20,861 nucleotides of DNA from positions 1 through 20,861 of the forward strand of contig DAOWHY010000007.1 of NCBI GenBank assembly GCA_030641185.1. The letters are read 5' to 3'. Every line of letters begins with the position of its first letter. The first letter of the stretch is position 1. The translations under genes were made by a program, and so were the position numbers. The DNA is from Candidatus Moraniibacteriota bacterium. Its GTDB lineage: Bacteria; Patescibacteriota; Minisyncoccia; JAHIHE01; JAGLIN01. Below the pieces are notes generated by a model, which was given only the letters and a program-made list of their open reading frames with translations, had not been told where the DNA came from and did no database searches. Positions 14,530 to 20,497 of the stretch are shown one piece after another.

Positions 14530-14883
14530 TTATCCACCATTTCCTCTATATAAAACTACTTTAATTTTAGATTCCCACGCGCCATGTAAATTACATTCCG
14601 CCCTGGCGGTAATCAGAGAATCTTTTTTCAGAAAAACATTAAACTTTGCCTCAGATTTATTTGGCAGTTTTAAGTTACAACATTTAAAAACTTCTCCATT
14701 AATATAAATCCGAACACATCTAATATAATGTTCGTCTGTCATTGGATGATTAGCTTTTCCGACTTTCACTGTTATTTCAAATTCTTCGCCCTTTTTTACA
14801 AATTCCGGAATTATAATCCAAGGTAAATGTTTCTGCTCAAAACTCGTTAAGTTATCTGGATTTTTTGTTTTCTGAATTTTCAT
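14530..14883 (-). CDS. Superoxide reductase (neelaredoxin type, single iron centre)
   Basis: 117 residues. All five iron ligands of the SOR active site are visible: H19 in EQKHLP, H46 in NHPM, H52 in DEHYI, and C97 and H100 in ECNLHGAWE. E16 and K18 precede the first ligand, and the lysine matches the position that helps draw in superoxide. The desulforedoxin-like N-terminal iron domain of class I enzymes is absent, so this is the one-iron form. It reduces superoxide to hydrogen peroxide without making oxygen, which fits an anaerobic or microaerophilic cell. A small Cys-rich protein at 18245 resembles the missing domain. It has no Shine-Dalgarno and seems a single-gene unit. Confidence 0.93.
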   Translation of the reverse strand: MKIQKTKNPDNLTSFEQKHLPWIIIPEFVKKGEEFEITVKVGKANHPMTDEHYIRCVRIYINGEVFKCCNLKLPNKSEAKFNVFLKKDSLITARAECNLHGAWESKIKVVLYRGNGG

Positions 14884-14960
14884 ATTTTTGTTTTTATCTG
14901 TTTAAATCTATCTTAAGTATGCTCTATTTTTATGAATTTGACAAGGTTTATTACAAAAAT

Positions 14961-14985
14961 AGAGACGAGGCAATGCCTCGTCTCT
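14961..14985. repeat. Perfect 25-base palindrome
   Basis: AGAGACGAGGCA (14961-14972) and TGCCTCGTCTCT (14974-14985) pair perfectly around one central base. Likely a short repeat unit; no T-run follows, so a terminator is less likely. Confidence 0.8.
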
Positions 14986-14995
14986 ACCCCCAAAC

Positions 14996-15019
14996 AAAAA
15001 AACACCCATCTAGTGTTTT
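14996..15019 (-). terminator. Intrinsic terminator, minus strand
   Basis: AAAACAC (14999-15005) pairs with GTGTTTT (15013-15019) around a 7-base loop. On the minus strand it runs into a T-rich tract (complement of CAAACAAAAAA). It would end the transcript of the 51-residue gene at 15118-15273. Confidence 0.6.
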
Positions 15020-15117
15020 CTGTTTTTGTAAAAAAGATTTTTGAGAAGAAAGGGGCTAATAAGTAGAATAAATTTTTTTATCCGGTTTCCTTACAATCCC
15101 CTTCCTTCGTTTTTTTG

Positions 15118-15273
15118 TCAGGTCAACATTGGTGGCTGATTATATGATCCGTTGTATACTTTAAGATATTTTTTGTGTGCCCATTCTGTTTCATCATACA
15201 ATTCACAACAATATGGAGCACTTGGATCCATGATTTCTCCAATTATGTCTATTCCTGCCACTTTTTCTGCCAT
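15118..15273 (-). CDS. 51-residue protein, function unknown
   Basis: The frame is open to 15327, but the start is set at ATG 15273 because AGGAGG (plus 15283-15288) lies 9 bases upstream; the longer version would run through the leader hairpin at 15298-15331. The protein begins MAEKVAGIDIIGEIMDPSAP, has an adjacent Cys pair (C22, C23) and an aromatic, acidic middle (YDETEWAHKKYLKVYNG). No signal peptide or membrane segment. I recognise no family. Promoter at 15342-15370, leader hairpin, strong ribosome site and terminator at 14996-15019 argue that it is expressed. Confidence 0.7.
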   Translation of the reverse strand: MAEKVAGIDIIGEIMDPSAPYCCELYDETEWAHKKYLKVYNGSYNQPPMLT

Positions 15274-15297
15274 GTTTATTTTCCTCCTCATTCTATC

Positions 15298-15331
15298 TTC
15301 TGTGTCATAAAAAGTATCGTGAGACACAGAA
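15298..15331 (-). promoter_or_regulatory. 5' leader hairpin of the 51-residue gene
   Basis: TTCTGTGTC (15298-15306) and GACACAGAA (15323-15331) form a perfect 9-bp stem with a 16-base loop, just upstream of the ribosome site in the predicted leader RNA. May stabilise or regulate the message. Confidence 0.5.
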
Positions 15332-15341
15332 AACTACTCCA

Positions 15342-15370
15342 ACTCTATCATAAACCCACCCTCTTGTCAA
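15342..15370 (-). promoter_or_regulatory. Promoter of the 51-residue gene
   Basis: On the minus strand TTGACA (plus 15365-15370), a 17-base spacer, TAGAGT (plus 15342-15347). The -35 box overlaps that of the plus-strand promoter at 15364-15392. Confidence 0.6.
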
Positions 15371-15392
15371 TATCAAAAAAATTTTATACAAT
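15364..15392 (+). promoter_or_regulatory. Promoter of the 54-residue membrane-protein gene
   Basis: TTGTCA (15364-15369), a 17-base spacer, TACAAT (15387-15392). It shares the TTGTCAA heptamer with the opposite promoter. The leader would carry the ATACTAA repeats. Confidence 0.55.
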
Positions 15393-15413
15393 AACAGTAT
15401 TAACATATTCCTA

Positions 15414-15440
15414 AATACTCAATACTAAATACTAAATACT
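15414..15440. repeat. Short tandem repeat, 7-base unit AATACTA
   Basis: Nearly four units (AATACTC, AATACTA, AATACTA, AATACT) directly before the 15447 start codon. The unit resembles part of the palindrome at 10782-10853. Confidence 0.65.
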
Positions 15441-15446
15441 ATTTTT

Positions 15447-15611
15447 ATGAAATCAAGATGGGGCACACCCGCCTATAAAGGAAAGCCAAATCCATTGAAA
15501 GCAGCAAATAGGTTTATGCTGATTTTAATGATCATACTATTAATTGGATTCATTAAAGCAGGGATGAGAGAAGGATGGTTTGAGGAAATGTTAAATTCTG
15601 TTGGTTATTAG
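15447..15611 (+). CDS. 54-residue single-span membrane protein, function unknown
   Basis: ATG 15447 to TAG 15611 encodes a basic N-terminus (MKSRWGTPAYKGKPNPLKAA), one hydrophobic span (FMLILMIILLIGFI, about residues 23-36) and a short acidic tail (REGWFEEMLNSVGY). The positive-inside rule places the N-terminus in the cytoplasm. No Shine-Dalgarno, but a promoter lies at 15364-15392 and a terminator at 15691-15724. The frame is free of stops and compositionally protein-like, yet short. I recognise no family. Confidence 0.55.
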   Translation: MKSRWGTPAYKGKPNPLKAANRFMLILMIILLIGFIKAGMREGWFEEMLNSVGY

Positions 15612-15621
15612 AAAATCTTAT

Positions 15622-15673
15622 TGTCATTGCGAGGAGCCTGAACGAGTGTAACGAGTGAAAAGGCGCAATGACA
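15622..15673. repeat. Family A repeat, internally deleted copy (A4)
   Basis: TGTCATTGCGAGGAGCC and the adjacent AACGAGTGTAACGAGTG part are joined to a terminal GCGCAATGACA. The core stem is missing. It lies 10 bases after the stop codon of the 54-residue gene. Confidence 0.75.
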
Positions 15674-15690
15674 ATAATTTACTATTTACA

Positions 15691-15724
15691 CAAAAAGACA
15701 GCGATATTTCAATCGCTGTTTTTT
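15691..15724. terminator. Bidirectional intrinsic terminator (dnaK and the plus-strand gene)
   Basis: ACAGCGAT (15698-15705) pairs with ATCGCTGT (15712-15719) around a 6-base loop. T5 follows on the plus strand, and on the minus strand the complement of CAAAAAGA gives TCTTTTTG. It lies 12 bases beyond the dnaK stop. Confidence 0.8.
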
Positions 15725-15735
15725 AAAATTAAAAT

Positions 15736-17649
15736 CTACTTTTTCTCATCATCCTTTTTATCTTCATCTTTCACATCCTCAAACTCCCCTTCAACAGGAC
15801 CTTTGTTATTTTCCTCTTTCTTTTCTTCTTTATCAGGAGAAGTTTGCTCTGCTTGCTGATACATTGCCGCGCCGATTTTTTGCGCTTCTAAAGATAACTC
15901 TTCTGACGCTTTTTTAATCGCTTCAATATCATCACCCTCTTTTACTTTCTTCAACACTTCAACTTTTTCAGTTATTGCTTTTTTGTCTTCTTCTTTGATT
16001 TTATCGCCCGCGTCCCGCAAAAGTTTTTCTGTTGTATAGACAAGAGTGTCCGCATTATTTTTAATCTCAATTTTTTCTTTCTTTTTTTTATCTTCTTCCG
16101 CATGCGTGTCAGCGTCTTTTTTCATCTTCTCAATTTCTTCTTCGGAAAGTCCGGAGGATGCTTCAATTCTGATAGATTGCTCTTTGCTCGTCGCCTTATC
16201 TTTCGCTTTCACATTTAAGATCCCATTTGCGTCAATATCAAAAGTCACTTCAACCTGCGGCACGCCTCGCGGAGATGGCGGAATGCCGTCCAACATAAAT
16301 CTGCCTAAAGACTTATTATTCATTGCCATTTCCCTCTCTCCCTGCAAAACATTGATCTCTACAGATGGCTGATTATCAGCTGCTGTTGAAAATACTTGGG
16401 TTTTCGCCGCTGGAATTGTCGTATTTTTTTCGATCAATTTTGAAGAAATTCCGCCCATCGTTTCAATTCCCAAAGAAAGCGGCGTCACATCCAAAAGTAA
16501 AACATCTTTTACATCGCCGCCCATCACGCCTCCTTGAATTGCCGCGCCAGTGGCAACAACTTCATCAGGGTTAATTCCTTTGTGCGGTTCTTTGTTAAAG
16601 AATTTTTTCACCGTTTCTTGAACTATTGGCATTCTGGTCATCCCGCCAACCAGGACAACTTCATTAATATCGCTAACACTGAACTTCGCGTCTTCAAGCG
16701 CTTTTTTGCATGGCTCAAGAGTTCCTTGCACTAAATCATCAACCAACTCTTCAAGTTTTGCTCTGGTCATTTTCAAATTAAGATGCTTTGGTCCTGATTC
16801 GTCAACAGAAATAAACGGCTGATTTATTTCCGTTTCAACCGAAGAAGAAAGTTCATGCTTCGCTTTTTCCGCTGCCTCTTTTAATCTTTGCAGAGCCATT
16901 TGGTCTTTACTTAAATCAACGCCCTGCTCTTTTTTAAATTCTTCCGCAATCCAGTTCATAATTTTCTGATCAAAATCATCACCACCCAAATGAGTATCGC
17001 CATTCGTCGCCTTAACCTCAATCGTGTCATCTCCCACTTCCAAAACAGAAACATCAAAAGTTCCGCCGCCCAAATCATAAACAACTATTTTTTCATCTTT
17101 CTTCTTATTAAATCCATAAGCAAGCGCCGCCGCTGTCGGTTCGTTAATAATTCTTTTGACGTCAAATCCAGCGATTTTTCCAGCGTCTTTTGTTGCTTGT
17201 CTCTGCGAGTCGTTAAAATAAGCCGGCACGGTAATCACCGCTTCGGTTATTTTTTCACCCAATTTCTCTTCCGCGTCGCTTTTTAATTTCTGCAAGATCA
17301 TCGCGGAAATTTCCTGCGGCGTATGTTCCTTATCTCCCATTTTTACCTTGACGCCTCCGTTTGCTTTCACAATTTTATACGGCACAAGTTTTATATCTTC
17401 TTGAATTTCTTTGTCTTCAAAACTTCTTCCAATTAATCTTTTTACCGAAAATACCGTGTTTTCCGGATTTGTGACAGATTGCCTTTTAGCCAGTAGTCCG
17501 ACTAATCTTTCTCCAGTTTTGCTAATTGCGACAACTGAAGGAGTTGTTCTGTTTCCTTCTTTATTTTCTAAAATCTTTGGTTCTCCCGCTTCAACAATCG
17601 CCATCGCTGAATTGGTAGTTCCAAGATCAATTCCTAAAATTTTACTCAT
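15736..17649 (-). CDS. dnaK: Chaperone DnaK (Hsp70)
   Basis: 637 residues, full length. Nucleotide-binding domain with GIDLGTTNSAM at the N-terminus, VYDLGGGTFDVSVLEV near residue 195, and VVLVGGMTRMPIVQ near 325; the linker DVLLLDVTPLSLGIETMGG starts the substrate domain; the C-terminal tail is acidic and lysine-rich (GPVEGEFEDVKDEDKK). ATP-driven folding chaperone of the cytoplasm, working with GrpE (encoded at 18590) and a DnaJ not present here. Last gene of the heat-shock cluster, with a terminator at 15691-15724. No CIRCE lies directly upstream; a family B palindrome fills that gap. No Shine-Dalgarno before the ATG. Confidence 0.98.
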   Translation of the reverse strand: MSKILGIDLGTTNSAMAIVEAGEPKILENKEGNRTTPSVVAISKTGERLVGLLAKRQSVTNPENTVFSVKRLIGRSFEDKEIQEDIKLVPYKIVKANGGVKVKMGDKEHTPQEISAMILQKLKSDAEEKLGEKITEAVITVPAYFNDSQRQATKDAGKIAGFDVKRIINEPTAAALAYGFNKKKDEKIVVYDLGGGTFDVSVLEVGDDTIEVKATNGDTHLGGDDFDQKIMNWIAEEFKKEQGVDLSKDQMALQRLKEAAEKAKHELSSSVETEINQPFISVDESGPKHLNLKMTRAKLEELVDDLVQGTLEPCKKALEDAKFSVSDINEVVLVGGMTRMPIVQETVKKFFNKEPHKGINPDEVVATGAAIQGGVMGGDVKDVLLLDVTPLSLGIETMGGISSKLIEKNTTIPAAKTQVFSTAADNQPSVEINVLQGEREMAMNNKSLGRFMLDGIPPSPRGVPQVEVTFDIDANGILNVKAKDKATSKEQSIRIEASSGLSEEEIEKMKKDADTHAEEDKKKKEKIEIKNNADTLVYTTEKLLRDAGDKIKEEDKKAITEKVEVLKKVKEGDDIEAIKKASEELSLEAQKIGAAMYQQAEQTSPDKEEKKEENNKGPVEGEFEDVKDEDKKDDEKK

Positions 17650-17669
17650 ATATTTTTGTTATTAATTAA

Positions 17670-17750
17670 TTGTTAAATTGTCATATTGTCAAATTGTCAC
17701 AAGGCATTAATAATTTAAACTGACAATTTGACAATTTAGCAATTTGACAA
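17670..17750. repeat. Inverted repeat of TTGTYAWA units (family B, copy 4)
   Basis: Arms of 30 bases (17670-17699 and 17721-17750) pair with 4 mismatches. Each is made of 8-base units such as TTGTTAAA, TTGTCATA and TTGTCAAA. It lies between hsp20 and dnaK. Confidence 0.85.
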
Positions 17751-17780
17751 TCTATCACTTTTTGATTTCATCTGGTTTTT

Positions 17781-18209
17781 TTACTTTTTAACCGCGACTT
17801 TGATTGGAATTTCTTTCAGCTTCTTTTTTTCATCTTTCGGAATTGTAATTTTCAACACTCCATCTTTGCTTTCAGCTTGAGCTTTATCAGCTTTTACATG
17901 AGCCGGCAAGCTAATAGATCTGACAAAACTTCCCGATCTAATCTCTTTACAATAATAATCCTTTTCTTTGGTTTCTTTTTCTTTTTTTGTTTCACCTCTT
18001 ATTGTTAAGATATCGTTTTCAACACTTACTTTAACATCTTTTGGATCAACTCCAGCCAATGAAACTTCAGCCACGACATCATTTTTTGTCTGATATACAT
18101 CTACGGCGGGTTTTGATTTTCGCGAAAGTGCCGGGATTACCGGAAAAAAGTCTTCTTCTTCAAAAAGCCTGTCAATATCCCTAAACGGACTCCATTTTAT
18201 AATATCCAT
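17781..18209 (-). CDS. Small heat-shock protein Hsp20 (alpha-crystallin family)
   Basis: 142 residues from ATG 18209. The frame is open to a GTG at 18218, but that codon is part of the Shine-Dalgarno sequence AAAGGAGGTGAT, which matches the 16S 3' end over 12 bases and fixes the start. The alpha-crystallin domain spans about residues 37-135 (KPAVDVYQTKNDVVAEVSLAGV to GVLKITIPK), with the GVL motif and a C-terminal IPIKV of the I-x-I type used in oligomer assembly. It is an ATP-independent holdase that keeps unfolding proteins soluble for DnaK. It follows the 61-residue gene by 35 bases, consistent with an operon. Confidence 0.95.
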   Translation of the reverse strand: MDIIKWSPFRDIDRLFEEEDFFPVIPALSRKSKPAVDVYQTKNDVVAEVSLAGVDPKDVKVSVENDILTIRGETKKEKETKEKDYYCKEIRSGSFVRSISLPAHVKADKAQAESKDGVLKITIPKDEKKKLKEIPIKVAVKK

Positions 18210-18244
18210 ATTTATCACCTCCTTTCTTTTTTAAAATATTCTTT

Positions 18245-18430
18245 TTATTGTTCTTCCGAATCTTCAAATCCTCCATAACACCCCATGCATCCGAAACAGC
18301 CCAACGACGCGGATTCATCTTTTTCAACTTCCGCCATTGCCACGCCACAGCAAATGGGAATTATATCGCTATCTTCTTTGGCTTTCTCAATATTCCCACA
18401 ATTTTTCGCGCATTTGTAAATTTTGTTCAT
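18245..18430 (-). CDS. 61-residue Cys-rich protein, desulforedoxin-like
   Basis: ATG 18430 is preferred; a longer frame to 18520 consists of a family A palindrome. The pattern YKCAKNCGNI...PICCGVAM (C7, C11, C27, C28) resembles the desulforedoxin-type iron site of desulfoferrodoxin (CxxCGN...CCGxxM), but with three residues, not two, between the first cysteines. A second cluster (C45, C48, C51 in GCFGCMGCYGG) and an acidic tail follow. Likely binds iron or zinc. Lies between grpE and hsp20 in the heat-shock cluster. A link to the single-domain superoxide reductase at 14530 is speculation. Confidence 0.7.
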   Translation of the reverse strand: MNKIYKCAKNCGNIEKAKEDSDIIPICCGVAMAEVEKDESASLGCFGCMGCYGGFEDSEEQ

Positions 18431-18459
18431 AATAATTTTGTTATTAATTATAATTGATT

Positions 18460-18582
18460 TGTCATTGCGAGGAGCTCCGCAGAGCGACGCGGCAATCCCG
18501 TAATTAAACTCTTTGTGCATAGTTACGGGATTGCTTCGTCATTGCACTACGCTATCGCTCCGCTTCATTTCTCGCAATGACA
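18460..18582. repeat. Family A palindromic repeat, full copy (A5)
   Basis: Bounded by TGTCATTGCGAGGAGC and CTCGCAATGACA. The core GCAATCCCGTAA pairs with TTACGGGATTGC. Part of it reads as an apparent N-terminal extension of the 61-residue gene. Ends 7 bases from the grpE stop codon. Confidence 0.88.
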
Positions 18583-18589
18583 GCTTTAA

Positions 18590-19099
18590 TTATTTCTTTC
18601 CCGCAATCCTAACTTTCCCCACCCTCACGACTTTCCCAAACATTTTATATCCTTTTTGAATTTCAGAAATTATTATCCCTTCCTCTTTGTCTGATTCTTC
18701 TTCCCCAACTGATTCAAATAAATTAGGATCAAATTTCTCTCCAACTGCTTTTATTTCTTCCACCCCAACTTCTTTCAAAAAATTATCAAACTGGTTTTTA
18801 ATACAAACTATTCCTTTCGCCCAATCAGAATTTTCTAAATCTTTCGGCAAATGTTTTGTCGCCAATTCAAAATTATCTATCGTCGGCAAAAGTTTCACGA
18901 TCATATCCTCGCTGGCGTATTTCCGAAACTCCTCCAAATACTTCTCCTGATCCCTCTTATAATTCACAAAATCCGCCTTCGCCCTCTGCCACCCCGCCAG
19001 ATTTTCTTCGGATTGTTTTTTGTATTTTTCAAGTTCTTGTTTTAGATCTTTTTTTTGGGGATGAGACTTTTGGGATTTTTTTGGTTTGAGGGTTGACAT
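18590..19099 (-). CDS. grpE: GrpE nucleotide exchange factor
   Basis: 169 residues. A lysine-rich N-terminus leads into the long helix (LKQELEKYKKQSEENLAGWQRAKADFVNYKRDQEK) with the conserved RAKADF.NYKRR-like segment, then LLPTIDNFELA, and the C-terminal beta-wing with EVGVEEIKAVGEKFDPNLFESVG and VVRVGKVRIAG. GrpE acts as a dimer that releases ADP from DnaK. Belongs to the hrcA-dnaK heat-shock cluster, though a plus-strand lipoprotein gene separates it from hrcA. Its ATG (complement of 19097-19099) overlaps the -35 box of that gene. No Shine-Dalgarno. Confidence 0.96.
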   Translation of the reverse strand: MSTLKPKKSQKSHPQKKDLKQELEKYKKQSEENLAGWQRAKADFVNYKRDQEKYLEEFRKYASEDMIVKLLPTIDNFELATKHLPKDLENSDWAKGIVCIKNQFDNFLKEVGVEEIKAVGEKFDPNLFESVGEEESDKEEGIIISEIQKGYKMFGKVVRVGKVRIAGKK

Positions 19100-19120
19100 A
19101 TTTTTAAATTTGGATATAAT
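19093..19120 (+). promoter_or_regulatory. Consensus promoter of the lipoprotein gene
   Basis: TTGACA (19093-19098), a 16-base spacer, TATAAT (19115-19120): both hexamers match consensus. The -35 box lies over the start codon of the divergent grpE gene. Confidence 0.82.
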
Positions 19121-19182
19121 TCAAAGTTAGTTAATCTGCTTTAAATTTAAATTAAACAGGTTCTATCGGGAGGCAAATTGCA

Positions 19183-19569
19183 ATGAAAATAAAAAAGGCA
19201 TCATTGACATTATTGTTACTTTTTGTAGCAGTAATGATTGGAGGATGTACAGAAACAGAAAGCAATGATGTAGTTGTAAACTATAATACAACTGAATCCT
19301 TTGCTATTATTAATGATGATAACATTATTAGTAGTACAATAATCGTAGAGGAAAATAAGAATCTAACTGTAACGGGAAAAGTAGTCGAAATAAACTTCAG
19401 GAGAACTGGCGATATAATCGTTTTTGAGGATGGCTGTATTCTTTCCGCATATCCAGCTAAAAGTTTTGTTTGGAAAATCGGAGAAGTGCATCAAATAAAA
19501 ATGGAAAAGGTTTGGGGCGATAACTATATAAAGAGCGTAAAGATTACAGAGGTTAGTGATGAAAAATAA
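19183..19569 (+). CDS. Small lipoprotein, function unknown
   Basis: 128 residues. A classic lipoprotein signal peptide: basic MKIKK, hydrophobic SLTLLLLFVAVM, and lipobox IGGC with C22 as the lipidated residue. After an Asn/Thr/acidic linker, residues about 60-125 (NLTVTGKVVEINFRRTGDIIVFEDGCIL...VKITEV) read as five or six beta strands, possibly a small barrel of OB type. I recognise no family. GGGAGG precedes the ATG. Its own consensus promoter and terminator make it a single-gene unit, inserted against the direction of the hrcA-grpE heat-shock genes. Probably anchored on the outer face of the cytoplasmic membrane. Confidence 0.82.
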   Translation: MKIKKASLTLLLLFVAVMIGGCTETESNDVVVNYNTTESFAIINDDNIISSTIIVEENKNLTVTGKVVEINFRRTGDIIVFEDGCILSAYPAKSFVWKIGEVHQIKMEKVWGDNYIKSVKITEVSDEK

Positions 19570-19589
19570 CAATCACACCTCTTTTTTTT
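19548..19589 (+). terminator. Intrinsic terminator overlapping the lipoprotein gene's end
   Basis: AGAGGT (19548-19553) and GTGAT (19556-19560) pair with ATCAC (19572-19576) and ACCTCT (19577-19582), with a 2-base bulge, followed by a T-run to 19589. The stem starts 22 bases before the end of the stop codon. Confidence 0.85.
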
Positions 19590-19634
19590 ATTTCCAAATT
19601 TCAAGCTAAGATTTAAATTGATTAAAAAATCGCT

Positions 19635-19755
19635 GGTTCCATAGTCCCGTAGGGCTGTGGAACCTTAGTGCAAGATTTTATATTATCAATAAATCTGCGT
19701 AAAATAATAACGGTTTGCATTTGGGTGCCACAGCTCTGCGGAGACTATGGCACCC
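19635..19755. repeat. Inverted pair of family C hairpins
   Basis: GGTTCCATAGTCCC...TGTGGAACC (19635-19664) is a hairpin. GGGTGCCACAGCTC...ATGGCACCC (19723-19755) is a related hairpin in the opposite orientation (its reverse complement reads GGTGCCATAGTCTCC). The pair lies between the convergent ends of the lipoprotein gene and hrcA. The outer stem bases differ between copies but pairing is kept. Confidence 0.7.
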
Positions 19756-19766
19756 TCACTCTCTTT

Positions 19767-20480
19767 TTACCCACCCAACAACTTCTTTAAATAATCAATC
19801 AACGAAACATTCCTTGAATACTTCATCCTCTTCGGACCGATAATCGCCAGCAAACCTTCTTCACCGTTCTTCATACTGTATTTAGAAACAACCATACTGC
19901 AATTATCAGTATTACAAATCGGATTTTCCTCGCCGATATAAATTTCAATTTCTGATTTATTTTTTAATTCATCGGATAATTCATCCAAACTCTCATCAAG
20001 ATAATCTATCACTTCCGCCATTTTAGAAACGCTGTCTAAATCACCGAATTCTGGCTGGGATAATAATTTCTGTATTCCCGATTTATAAAAATCATCGGAA
20101 TCTATCACACCGCTTACCGCCAAATTCCCTGACATCGCGGACAAAAGTTTAGCTGTTGTCCTCGCCAGCATTTTATTTTGCGCTTTTAATTTTAAAAGTT
20201 CAATCTGCAAAGAATTTTGCTCTCTTTTAGTAAGCTCTTTTTCCTGCATCAAAACATCAACGAAATACCTGAATCCTTTGTCGGTTGGAATCCTGCCAGC
20301 GGAAATATGCGGCTGATACAAATATCCATTTTCTTCTAATTCCATCATTTCGCTTCTAATCGTCGCTGGACTCAGATCAAGATCATATTTCTCCGCCAAT
20401 AAAGAAGAACTCACCGGAACCGCCGAGTCAACATATTCCCCAACAATCAAACTCAAAATTAATTCCTGTCGTTCCTGCAT
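19767..20480 (-). CDS. hrcA: Heat-inducible transcription repressor HrcA (short form)
   Basis: 237 residues. The N-terminal winged helix (about residues 1-75) is canonical: RQELILSLIVGEYVDSAVPVSS, LSPATIRSEMMELEENGYLYQPHISAGRIPTDKGFRYFVD. The C-terminal GAF-like part (VSKYSMKNGEEGLLAIIGPKRMKYSRNVSLIDYLKKLL) is also present. HrcA of Bacillus is near 340 residues, so about 100 residues of the middle dimerisation region are missing. It represses heat-shock genes by binding CIRCE, found here at 20630-20656 upstream of its own gene, so it should be self-regulated. First gene of the cluster. No Shine-Dalgarno. Confidence 0.95.
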   Translation of the reverse strand: MQERQELILSLIVGEYVDSAVPVSSSLLAEKYDLDLSPATIRSEMMELEENGYLYQPHISAGRIPTDKGFRYFVDVLMQEKELTKREQNSLQIELLKLKAQNKMLARTTAKLLSAMSGNLAVSGVIDSDDFYKSGIQKLLSQPEFGDLDSVSKMAEVIDYLDESLDELSDELKNKSEIEIYIGEENPICNTDNCSMVVSKYSMKNGEEGLLAIIGPKRMKYSRNVSLIDYLKKLLGG

Positions 20481-20497
20481 ATTTATAAAATTCTACC

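Noticed and set aside
15274..15327. N-terminal extension of the 51-residue gene
   Set aside because: The extra codons run through the leader hairpin and the AGGAGG ribosome site, which places the start at 15273.
17650..17780. Second CIRCE operator or separate heat-shock promoter before dnaK
   Set aside because: No TTAGCACTC-type half sites are present; the gap is filled by a family B palindrome.
18431..18520. N-terminal extension of the 61-residue Cys-rich gene
   Set aside because: The added codons are largely a family A palindrome, and the conserved cysteine region begins right after ATG 18430.
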